From Rothia sp. (in: high G+C Gram-positive bacteria) (GTDB lineage: Bacteria > Actinomycetota > Actinomycetes > Actinomycetales > Micrococcaceae), in contig NZ_JABZXW010000083.1 of assembly GCF_015265375.1 (NCBI RefSeq), positions 1 through 6,480 on the forward strand: 6,480 nt of DNA, read 5' to 3'. The notes below the pieces were generated by a model that worked only from the letters and a program-made list of their open reading frames with translations, did no database searches and had not been told where the DNA came from. The position numbers and the translations under genes were made by a program. Position 1 is the stretch's first letter, and each line of letters starts with the position of its first letter. Shown in pieces: positions 1 through 5,243 of this stretch.

Positions 1-1026
1 TTCCAGGGGCGGGCGGGTCACCATGACGGCAGCCGCCATCGCCGGCGGGATCTCTTCGGCGCGGATGTGCGCGAGCGCCTCCGCGACGGTCGCCTCGGGG
101 GAGAGGATGATCGGCACCGGGTTCATGAGCGAACCGGCGGTACCTTCGTCGTATTCGAGCAGTCGACGCACGTCGTCTGCTTCGTCGGGTTCCATGAGTT
201 CGAGCAGCTTTTCACGCTGGGCGTCGTCCAGCTCGATGAGCAGGTCGGCGGCGTCGTCCGGTTCCATCTCTTCGAGGACCTGCGCGGCACGCTCATCGTC
301 CAGGTGCGAGAGAATCTGCACCTGGTCCTCGGCGGGCAGCTCCTGCAGAACGTCCGCGAGGCGCTCATCCTGCAGCTCGGCGGCGATTTCGACCATGCGT
401 TTATCGCTCATCTCGTGGATAGCGTCCGCAAGGTCGGCGGGCTTGGAGTTCTCGTGGTTCGCCACGAACGCGGTTGCCGCCTGCGGTTCCACATCGGTGG
501 AGAGCACCGCCTCGTCCCAGTCGACGATGAGGGTCTCCTTGGAGCGGCGGCGCCACGTGCTGGAGCCGGAGCTGACACGGGAGACGAACAGCTCGGTCAC
601 GCCCCAGTCGCCGTTGCGGCGCTGCTCAATGGCGACGTCCTCAATGACGGCGTCGCCGCTGCCGTCGAGCAGGCGCACACGGCGGTCAAAAAGCTCACCG
701 ACGATGAGAGTCTCAGAGTTGCGCTGTTCGAAGCGGCGCAGGTTCACCAGGCCGGTCGAAATGATCTGTGAAGCGTCGATACTTCGCACACGGGTCATGG
801 GCATGAACACGCGTTTCTTGCCGAGCACCTCAACGATGATGCCGACAACAATGGGTTCGCTGCCCTTGGCGGGGCGGGCGCCCGCAATGGATGCGCCCAG
901 GCCGCGTTTGAGCACGACAACGTCTCGGAGACGGCCGAGGCGGTCACCGAAAGGGTCAAAAACGTCGAGGCCCAAAAGGCGGGCAATGTAAATCTTGCTG
1001 GGGGTGCTGAACTTCGAATTGCTCAC
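1..1026 (-). CDS. PRC-barrel / MgtE N-terminal domain / CBS domain protein (partial, C-terminus off the left edge)
   Basis: This is the first 342 residues of a cytosolic protein related to the intracellular part of MgtE Mg2+ transporters; it stays open to base 1, so the C-terminus is missing. Residues 11-80 look like a PRC-barrel-type beta domain (IYIARLLGLDVFDPFGDRLG, then RLRDVVV), and residues 106-170 may be a second one. Residues 198-290 form the MgtE_N helical superhelix, with acidic repeats such as QELPAEDQ, LEEMEPDDAADLL and LELMEPDEADDV. A CBS domain opens at about residue 296 with GTAGSLMNPVPIILSPEATV. In MgtE the N and CBS domains sense Mg2+. Many actinobacterial homologues stop after the CBS pair and lack the membrane channel; which kind this is cannot be seen here. 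The start is GTG at 1026, because an in-frame TAG lies upstream and no other start codon lies between. The gene is divergent from the stress-protein gene. The domain calls are firm; a role in Mg2+ homeostasis is inferred. Confidence 0.9.
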   Translation of the reverse strand, partial: MSNSKFSTPSKIYIARLLGLDVFDPFGDRLGRLRDVVVLKRGLGASIAGARPAKGSEPIVVGIIVEVLGKKRVFMPMTRVRSIDASQIISTGLVNLRRFEQRNSETLIVGELFDRRVRLLDGSGDAVIEDVAIEQRRNGDWGVTELFVSRVSSGSSTWRRRSKETLIVDWDEAVLSTDVEPQAATAFVANHENSKPADLADAIHEMSDKRMVEIAAELQDERLADVLQELPAEDQVQILSHLDDERAAQVLEEMEPDDAADLLIELDDAQREKLLELMEPDEADDVRRLLEYDEGTAGSLMNPVPIILSPEATVAEALAHIRAEEIPPAMAAAVMVTRPPLE

Positions 1027-1032
1027 CTCTCT

Positions 1033-1061
1033 AGGGTACGCCCCGCCGCGGGGATTCGCAC
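1033..1061 (-). promoter_or_regulatory. Putative leaderless promoter of the MgtE_N/CBS gene
   Basis: On the minus strand a TACCCT hexamer (1033-1038, TANNNT class) ends six bases before the GTG start at 1026. That puts the expected transcription start at or next to the start codon. The purine run AGAGAG touches the GTG directly, with no spacing, so it cannot act as a normal Shine-Dalgarno sequence. The -35 is weak: GTGCGA at 1056-1061, with 17 bases between the boxes. The reading is inferred from spacing alone. Confidence 0.5.
1041..1053. repeat. GC-rich inverted repeat in the promoter spacer
   Basis: CCCCGC and GCGGGG flank a single central C, giving a perfect 13-base interrupted palindrome. 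It lies between the proposed -35 and -10 of the minus-strand MgtE_N/CBS promoter, a position where a bound protein would block or distort the promoter. Short G/C palindromes arise by chance in high-GC DNA, so an operator role is only a possibility. Confidence 0.35.
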
Positions 1062-1080
1062 TTTGAGAAGCCTAATTGAA

Positions 1081-1099
1081 CAGGTGTTCGCTACGCCTG
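1081..1099. repeat. Imperfect inverted repeat in the divergent intergenic region
   Basis: CAGGTGT and ACGCCTG (seven bases each with one mismatch, which would be a G-U pair in RNA) flank the five bases TCGCT. It sits near the middle of the 130-bp region between the two divergent genes, upstream of both proposed promoters. It could be a regulator site, but no family is recognised. Confidence 0.25.
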
Positions 1100-1113
1100 T
1101 AGAGGAGCTGACT

Positions 1114-1141
1114 GCCCACCGGATCCAGGGGTAGGGTGGGC
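1114..1141. repeat. Operator-like inverted repeat over the stress-gene promoter
   Basis: GCCCACC (1114-1120) and GGTGGGC (1135-1141) are exact reverse complements separated by 14 bases. The centre-to-centre distance of 21 bases is two helical turns, so both arms face the same side of the DNA. The right arm ends two bases before the proposed -10 of the stress-protein gene and the pair brackets its -35 region. This geometry fits a dimeric repressor site; the identity of any regulator is unknown. Confidence 0.4.
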
Positions 1142-1143
1142 GG

Positions 1144-1157
1144 TAGAATAGGAGCCA
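1144..1157 (+). promoter_or_regulatory. Putative -10 of the stress-protein gene, leaderless
   Basis: TAGAAT (1144-1149) ends seven bases before the ATG at 1157, so transcription should begin at about the A of the start codon. The AGGAG at 1150-1154 is only two bases from the ATG, too close for a working ribosome binding site, which supports leaderless initiation. No good -35 is seen at the expected place (about 1121-1126). Confidence 0.5.
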
Positions 1158-2164
1158 TGACTTCTAACCTGCCGAATATTCCCTCGACCCCGCCTTCTTC
1201 ATATCTGGCCTCGCGCCTGGCGCAGGCTCAGGGCAAGCCCCTACCCGCCGGTGAGGCAATCGCCTCCTTCGTTCGTCACGATGATGCGCTCGCCGCTTTT
1301 GACGTGCTCAGCGAGCAGGATTACCCGGTCACGGCGCTGTACCTGGTCAATGACGGTATCCGCCAGGTGGAGTACCCGGTACAGCCCGGTTACGGTCGTG
1401 CCCTGATTTTCTCGGCGATTCAGGGTGCGTCGATGGGCCTGGTGTTTTCGGTGCTGTTGACTCTGACCGGTGACTCTTTTATGTCGGTGGCGCTAAGGTA
1501 CGTGCCGCTGTCGATTGCCGTGTTTGTGCTCTGGCAGATGTACATTCTGCGCCGTGGCCGCGGGGTTCGATACCCGATGCGTACCGAGGCGATTCCCTCG
1601 CGTACCGTGATGTACGCCCTGCCGGAGTACGCGCAGGATGCGCGCCGCGTGCTGGGCGCGCACCCTCGCTTCTCGGCGGCAGTTGCGGCTGCGCGTGCGG
1701 CGGCAGCCCCGGAGGCGTCGCAGGCGCGTGCCGCTCAGAGCACCGTCTCGATGAATGGTGCGCCGGTTCCGACCGGTGCCCCGAAGGCCCCCTCGTATCG
1801 TGCGCAGGCGGGTAGTCAGCCGGCACCGAACCAGAACCTGCCCGAGCGTGATACTTCCGCACAGAACGCGATGGCTCAGAGCGCGGCGCAGAACATGCCC
1901 GCTCCCACCCAGCCTACGCAGACCGTTCAGCCCGCTCAGACTTCCGCGCCGGAACAGGCAAAAACCGACCATGCAACCGAACAGAACACCACCGCCCAGA
2001 AGTCGGAGCCGCAGAAGCGCCCGGCTCAGCGCTTCGGCCTGCGCGTGGACGATCCGGAAGAATACGCGAAGCTGATTCAGCCCAAGCCGCAGCGTCCGAC
2101 CCCGCGCCCGCAGGGCCTGCACGATAAGTCCTCGCAGGATAACTCCTCGAAAAACTCCGAATAA
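1157..2164 (+). CDS. General stress protein, YflT/GSP17M-like, membrane-anchored with a disordered tail
   Basis: A 335-residue protein. Residues 31-75 match the general-stress-protein 17M/YflT-like fold common in actinobacteria (GEAIASFVRHDDALAAFDVL, then a YPVTALYLVNDGIRQVEYP segment). Two membrane helices follow, about 82-103 and 109-131, joined by a very short turn and followed by the basic LRRGRGVR, so the loop faces outward and both ends are probably cytoplasmic. Residues 171-320 are a low-complexity Ala/Gln/Pro/Thr-rich tail, probably disordered. Inside the end of the tail is a short ordered-looking block, RFGLRVDDPEEYAKLI, at about residues 290-305; I recall similar 'GVRxDDPEEYxxL' endings in homologues. 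An in-frame GTG at 1136 could add seven residues, but ATG 1157 suits the -10 box and the family's usual start. The biochemical role of the family is unknown; stress induction is inferred from the family name. Confidence 0.85.
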   Translation: MTSNLPNIPSTPPSSYLASRLAQAQGKPLPAGEAIASFVRHDDALAAFDVLSEQDYPVTALYLVNDGIRQVEYPVQPGYGRALIFSAIQGASMGLVFSVLLTLTGDSFMSVALRYVPLSIAVFVLWQMYILRRGRGVRYPMRTEAIPSRTVMYALPEYAQDARRVLGAHPRFSAAVAAARAAAAPEASQARAAQSTVSMNGAPVPTGAPKAPSYRAQAGSQPAPNQNLPERDTSAQNAMAQSAAQNMPAPTQPTQTVQPAQTSAPEQAKTDHATEQNTTAQKSEPQKRPAQRFGLRVDDPEEYAKLIQPKPQRPTPRPQGLHDKSSQDNSSKNSE

Positions 2165-2247
2165 CCTCAACCACCAGCGGGCGGTAGCCGCCAGTGACGG
2201 CGGGAAATAAGCCAGGAAACAGGCATAGAAGACAGCAAGAAGATACG

Positions 2248-2286
2248 CGAAAGCCCCTCACCGAACGAATCGGTGAGGGGCTTTCG
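2248..2286. terminator. Bidirectional terminator between convergent genes
   Basis: A perfect 17-bp stem (2248-2264 against 2270-2286) closes a five-base loop ACGAA. The stem is G/C-rich in its core (GCCCCTCACCG) and ends in CTTTCGTT on the plus strand, with the matching CTTTCG on the minus strand. It serves the stress-protein gene (ends 2164) and the aminopeptidase gene (ends 2337), which converge here. The rest of 2165-2336 shows nothing else. Confidence 0.85.
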
Positions 2287-2336
2287 TTACGCATTATCGT
2301 CAGACCGTACTAACCGGTACAGTCCGGCGGGAATGG

Positions 2337-3872
2337 TTACGCCTCCTTGGAGAGCTTAGCCATCCACTCCTCAATGCCCTCAACGGTGCGGGGCAGTGCA
2401 GCGGACATGTTCACGTTGCCGTCCTCGGTGCAGAGCACGTCGTCCTCAAGGCGGATACCGATACCGCGGTACTCCTCGGGAATGGACATGTCCTCTTCCT
2501 TGAAGTACAGTGCCGGCTCAATGGTGAAGACCATGCCCGGCTCCAGCTCGGCCCACATGTACAGTTCAGCCTTCGCCTGCGCGCAGTCGTGCACGTCCAG
2601 GCCCAGGTGGTGGCTGGTGCCGTGCGGCATCCAGCGGCGGTGCTGACCGCCCTCAATGGTGAGGGAAACCTCGGCAGAAACCGGCAGCAGGCCCCACTCT
2701 TCCAGGCGGTGAGCCAGAACCTCCATTGCGGCGTCGTGAATCTCGTGGAACTTACGGCCCGGCTTAGCCACAGCGAATGCGGCGTCAGCGGCGTCCAGCA
2801 CGGCGTTGTAGACCTTCGCCTGAACCTCGGTGAACTTACCGTTCACGGGGAAGGTACGGGTCACGTCTGCGGTGTACAGGGTGTCGTCCTCAACGCCTGC
2901 GTCCAGCAGCAGCAGCTTGCCGTCATCGACGGTGCCGTTGTTGCGGATCCAGTGCAGGATGGTTGCGTTGTTACCGCACGCTGCGATGGTGTCGTAGCCC
3001 AGGTCGTTACCGTCGGTACGTGCCACGGAGAAGAACGCGGTCTCAACGACGCGCTCGCCGCGGTGGTGCGCAACAGCCTTAGGCAGCTCGCGTACGACCT
3101 CTTCGAAGCCCTTGACGGTCAGGTCAACGGAACGCTGCAGGTTCTCAACCTCGATAGCGTCCTTAATCAGGCGAGCCTCGGAGAGAGCCACGGCAAGCTC
3201 GGAGTCCAGCTTGTCAGCCTGCTCCAGCTCCACGCCGGTGTTGTAGCGGGAGGTGTCAACGAGAGCGTCAACAGCCGGGTCAACGTTGCGGACCAGGCGG
3301 ATGTTCACGCCGCCCAGGCCCTGGTTGCCGGCGTTCTTGGTGATAGCAACCTCAAGCTCGGACAGGTCGCGGGTACGCAGACCGTAACGCTCGGAGAACT
3401 CCTTCAGGGTGGGGCGGGGGCCAACCCAGAACTCGCCGTAGCGTGCATCCGCGTAGAACTCTGCGGTGTCGCGGCCAGCCAGCGGGCGGAAGTACAGGGT
3501 GACTTCGTGGTTGGAGCCGTTGTCGCCGGTGCCCTCTTCGACGGGCTCGAAGACCAGCACAGCGTCGGGCTCGTGGTCGATGCCCAGGCCGGTCTGGTGC
3601 GCAAACGCCGAGTGCGGGCGGAAGCGGTAGTCGCAGTCGTTGGAGCGGACCTTCAGCGGGCCTGCGGGCAGGACGAGGCGCTCGCCGGGGAACGCCTTGG
3701 AGATCTTGGCGCGGCGCTCAGCTGCGTAGTCTGCTACGGGCTCGCGGGTGTAGCCGTCATCTTCGGCAGGTGCCCAGTTTGCGGCAATGAATTCGGTGAA
3801 TGCAGACGCCTTGGGGGTGCTGCGGTGGTCAGTCTTCTGAGCTTCGGTGCTCTTCTCGTTGTTCTCAGTCAT
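2337..3872 (-). CDS. pepP: Xaa-Pro aminopeptidase (aminopeptidase P, M24B)
   Basis: A 511-residue cytosolic metallo-exopeptidase that should remove an N-terminal residue preceding proline, in peptide turnover. Residues 48-230 form the AMP_N creatinase-like N-terminal domain; residues 240-500 are the pita-bread catalytic domain. All five dinuclear-metal ligands of the PepP type are visible: D324 (LLLDAG), D336 (YTADVTRTFP), H421 (GTSHHLGLDVHD), E452 (FTIEPALYF) and E476 (GIGIRLEDDV). H307 (ILHWIRNN) and H428 fit the conserved active-site histidines. The first 45 residues are a polar extension (ENNEKSTEAQKTDHRST) with no signal peptide. The length is above the roughly 440 residues of E. coli PepP but usual for actinobacterial versions. 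Codon choice is strongly biased (AAC, GAC, GTT, GCT, TCC, CGC, almost no rare codons), more than in the neighbouring PHP gene, suggesting high expression. ATG 3872 fits a -10 box six bases upstream. Confidence 0.95.
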   Translation of the reverse strand: MTENNEKSTEAQKTDHRSTPKASAFTEFIAANWAPAEDDGYTREPVADYAAERRAKISKAFPGERLVLPAGPLKVRSNDCDYRFRPHSAFAHQTGLGIDHEPDAVLVFEPVEEGTGDNGSNHEVTLYFRPLAGRDTAEFYADARYGEFWVGPRPTLKEFSERYGLRTRDLSELEVAITKNAGNQGLGGVNIRLVRNVDPAVDALVDTSRYNTGVELEQADKLDSELAVALSEARLIKDAIEVENLQRSVDLTVKGFEEVVRELPKAVAHHRGERVVETAFFSVARTDGNDLGYDTIAACGNNATILHWIRNNGTVDDGKLLLLDAGVEDDTLYTADVTRTFPVNGKFTEVQAKVYNAVLDAADAAFAVAKPGRKFHEIHDAAMEVLAHRLEEWGLLPVSAEVSLTIEGGQHRRWMPHGTSHHLGLDVHDCAQAKAELYMWAELEPGMVFTIEPALYFKEEDMSIPEEYRGIGIRLEDDVLCTEDGNVNMSAALPRTVEGIEEWMAKLSKEA

Positions 3873-3878
3873 GGGTTA

Positions 3879-3884
3879 ATCATA
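3879..3884 (-). promoter_or_regulatory. -10 box of pepP, leaderless
   Basis: On the minus strand TATGAT, one base from the TATAAT consensus, ends six bases before the ATG at 3872 (spacer TAACCC). No Shine-Dalgarno sequence is present in that gap, so a leaderless transcript starting at the ATG is the simplest reading. The -35 position (about 3902-3907) holds only a weak CTGCCC. Confidence 0.6.
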
Positions 3885-3961
3885 GCCTCTTCAATACTGG
3901 TGGGCAGGTGTTTTAGCGCTTTTGACCATAAGAGAGGGGGCGGTGGGTTCAGAATATATCT

Positions 3962-4010
3962 TTGACCTGCGACCGGGTGCCCGATATTGCGCCGCCGATA
4001 TTGGTAGGGT
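3962..4010 (+). promoter_or_regulatory. Candidate promoter region of the PHP-domain gene
   Basis: TTGACC (3962-3967) is a near-consensus -35; 17 bases on lies a weak -10, TATTGC (3985-3990). A better -10, TAGGGT (4005-4010), has no good -35 at 17 bases. Either would give an mRNA leader of roughly 70-95 bases before ATG 4090. I cannot choose between them. Confidence 0.3.
3981..4003. repeat. Direct repeat CCGATATTG x2
   Basis: The nine bases CCGATATTG occur at 3981-3989 and again at 3995-4003, a 14-base period with CGCCG between them. They lie in the divergent region between pepP and the PHP gene, overlapping the proposed plus-strand promoter elements. The pair may be a tandem regulator site; no known regulator is recognised. 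Confidence 0.4.
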
Positions 4011-4042
4011 TGAATCAGAAGAGTAGATGACATGCCTTAAAA

Positions 4043-4078
4043 CCCCGCTGAGGTGGCGACGAACTAGCAGGGGCGGGG
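4043..4078 (+). repeat. Inverted repeat in the PHP leader, touching the ribosome binding site
   Basis: CCCCGC (4043-4048) and GCGGGG (4073-4078) could pair across a 24-base loop. The right arm ends at 4078, directly before AAGGAG (4079-4084). If it forms in the mRNA it would put a G/C stem against the ribosome binding site. Six pairs over a long loop is modest evidence. Confidence 0.25.
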
Positions 4079-4092
4079 AAGGAGAGAATATG
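4079..4092 (+). promoter_or_regulatory. Ribosome binding site fixing the PHP start
   Basis: AAGGAG (4079-4084) lies five bases before ATG 4090. This favours 4090 over the in-frame ATG at 4027, which has no purine-rich site and would add 21 residues (CLKTPLRWRRTSRGG) unlike PHP proteins. Confidence 0.8.
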
Positions 4093-5061
4093 ACGCACAC
4101 AGAACACCGGAACAGTGCACCTCATGCGAAGCAGGCACCGCAGCCCGCTGAACCGGGCACGCCTGAAAACCTGAACCCTGCCGGGCGCTACGACCTGCAT
4201 ATTCACTCCGCTATTTCTGACGGCACGCAGAGCCTGACTGAGCTGGTGCCGCTGATTGCTCGCACCGGGTTGGCGGGTTTCGCGCTGACTGATCACGATA
4301 CGACGGCTGGTTGGGCGCAGGCGGCTCAGCTGGCGGATGAGTACGGTCTGGATTTTCTGCCGGGTGCCGAGTTCTCTTGCCGTTACCGTTACACCGACGG
4401 GGAGGGCCGCGCACGCACGAAGACTATTCACCTGCTCGCTTATGGTTTTGACCCGGTGGGTTCGGAGTTGGCGCACCGTGTGGAGGCGATTCGTGCCAGC
4501 CGTGAGGGCCGTGCGCAGGCTATTGTGGGCCGTCTTGCCGCTGACTACCCGCTGACCTGGGATGACGTGTTGGCGCAGGTGGGGGAGGGGAACGCGGCGG
4601 TGGGCCGCCCCCATATTGCTGACGCGCTGGTTGCCGCCGGTGTGGTGACTGACCGTTCTGAGGCGTTCGCGAAGCTGCTGTACACGGGTAGCCCCTACTA
4701 TGTGCCGCAGGATGCGCTGGACCCGCTGGAGGCGGTGCGTCTGGTGCGTGAGGCTGGGGGCGTGCCGGTGATTGCGCATCCGATGAGTACGATGCGTGGG
4801 CCTGCGTTGAGCCTGGAGTACCTGGGTTTGATGGTGGAGGCTGGCCTGGCGGGTGTGGAGGTGTATCACCGTGAGAACTCTCCGGAGGACCGGGCGCGTC
4901 TGCTGGAGTTCATTGAGCGTCAGCGTGCGGCGGGCCGTGAGGTGCTGGTGACGGGTTCGAGTGATTATCACGGTGCGGGTAAGCCGAACCTGCTGGGTGA
5001 GAATACGACGGATGCGGTGACGGTGGCGCGTATCCGCGAGCAGCTGGCGGCCCAGCACTAA
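4090..5061 (+). CDS. PHP-domain metallo-phosphoesterase (YciV/TrpH/RNase AM type)
   Basis: A 323-residue cytosolic enzyme of the polymerase-and-histidinol-phosphatase superfamily. After a disordered polar N-terminus (1-32) come the metal-binding motifs in order: YDLHIHS (H37, H39), SDG (D44), LTDHD (D68-H69-D70), LPGAEFS (E94), IHLLAYG (H114), GRPHIA (H175), VIAHP (H230) and GSSDYHG (D292, H294). The set looks complete for a trinuclear metal site, so the enzyme should be active. The GRPHIA helix insert and the VEVYH segment (256-260) are typical of the family that includes E. coli YciV (RNase AM, 5'-end trimming of RNA) and the Chromobacterium 3',5'-nucleoside bisphosphate phosphatase. Which substrate applies here cannot be decided from sequence. 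No polymerase domain is attached. It is transcribed away from pepP and ends in its own terminator, so it is probably monocistronic. Confidence 0.9.
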   Translation: MTHTEHRNSAPHAKQAPQPAEPGTPENLNPAGRYDLHIHSAISDGTQSLTELVPLIARTGLAGFALTDHDTTAGWAQAAQLADEYGLDFLPGAEFSCRYRYTDGEGRARTKTIHLLAYGFDPVGSELAHRVEAIRASREGRAQAIVGRLAADYPLTWDDVLAQVGEGNAAVGRPHIADALVAAGVVTDRSEAFAKLLYTGSPYYVPQDALDPLEAVRLVREAGGVPVIAHPMSTMRGPALSLEYLGLMVEAGLAGVEVYHRENSPEDRARLLEFIERQRAAGREVLVTGSSDYHGAGKPNLLGENTTDAVTVARIREQLAAQH

Positions 5062-5063
5062 AA

Positions 5064-5115
5064 CAAAAGTGTGGGGCGGGTTCCTAATCAAAGGAACCCG
5101 CCCCCCATTCTTTTG
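5064..5115 (+). terminator. Rho-independent terminator of the PHP gene
   Basis: A perfect 13-bp stem (5073-5085 with 5092-5104, GGGGCGGGTTCCT on the left) encloses a six-base loop. Outer arms CAAAAG (5064-5069) and CTTTTG (5110-5115) extend it past a small internal loop. The ATTCTTTT run after the stem supplies the U-rich tail. It starts three bases after the TAA of the PHP gene. Confidence 0.85.
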
Positions 5116-5157
5116 CTTTCACCTCATTGCATATTCCCTAAATCTCTACCTGAAGGT

Positions 5158-5175
5158 TAGGATTTTTGGTACGCT
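5158..5175 (+). promoter_or_regulatory. Candidate -10 boxes of the secreted SLH-like gene
   Basis: Two TANNNT hexamers lie upstream of the leader hairpin: TAGGAT (5158-5163) and TACGCT (5170-5175). Neither has a convincing -35 at 16-18 bases. Either would give a leader of about 60-70 bases containing the hairpin at 5194-5219. The promoter itself is not resolved. Confidence 0.3.
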
Positions 5176-5176
5176 G

Positions 5177-5186
5177 AGAACGTTCT
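5177..5186. repeat. Perfect palindrome AGAACGTTCT
   Basis: A ten-base perfect palindrome lies just after the candidate -10 boxes of the secreted-protein gene and about eight bases before its leader hairpin. It could be an operator at the transcription start. It is not a LexA box, which needs a four-base gap between GAAC and GTTC. Confidence 0.3.
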
Positions 5187-5193
5187 ACTCATT

Positions 5194-5219
5194 GGGGCGC
5201 ACAAAGATTGTGCCTCCCC
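5194..5219 (+). promoter_or_regulatory. 5'-leader hairpin upstream of the secreted SLH-like gene
   Basis: GGGG (5194-5197) pairs with CCCC (5216-5219), and GCACAA (5199-5204) with TTGTGC (5208-5213). The AGA loop closes the hairpin and a C/CT mismatch separates the two helices. It ends ten bases before the AAGGAG site. No T-run follows, so it is not a terminator or a plain attenuator. It could stabilise the mRNA or affect ribosome loading. Confidence 0.5.
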
Positions 5220-5229
5220 TCTGTTCATG

Positions 5230-5243
5230 AAGGAGCTATGATG
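5230..5243 (+). promoter_or_regulatory. Ribosome binding site deciding between tandem ATG codons
   Basis: AAGGAG (5230-5235) is followed by CTATGATG. The first ATG (5238) is only two bases away, the second (5241) five bases, which is the same spacing as in the PHP gene. The second ATG is therefore preferred; the difference is one Met. The in-frame TTG at 5208 lies inside the leader hairpin and is rejected. Confidence 0.7.

Noticed and set aside
23..991. Long plus-strand open frames opposite the MgtE_N/CBS gene
   Set aside because: Ser/Arg-rich low-complexity translation is typical of an antisense frame in high-GC DNA; the minus strand carries clear domains.
1136..1156. GTG 1136 as start of the stress-protein gene
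   Set aside because: It lies upstream of the -10 box TAGAAT, and the extra residues (MGGRIGA) are not family-like; ATG 1157 fits better.
1027..1156. Mg2+ riboswitch upstream of the MgtE_N/CBS gene
   Set aside because: The proposed promoter leaves no leader, and the 130-bp gap has no conserved M-box-like structure that I can see.
2589..3965. 458-codon plus-strand open frame opposite pepP
   Set aside because: It is the antisense of a gene with all five metal ligands. The translation is Val/Gly/Leu-rich without motifs, and the open frame follows from the strong codon bias of pepP.
4027..4089. ATG 4027 as start of the PHP gene
   Set aside because: No ribosome binding site precedes it, whereas AAGGAG stands five bases before ATG 4090.
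4015..5091. 358-codon minus-strand open frame opposite the PHP gene
   Set aside because: His/Arg/Thr/Gln-rich nonsense composition; the plus strand has a complete PHP motif set.
5177..5186. LexA/SOS box in AGAACGTTCT
   Set aside because: Actinobacterial and Bacillus LexA sites need four bases between GAAC and GTTC; here there are none.
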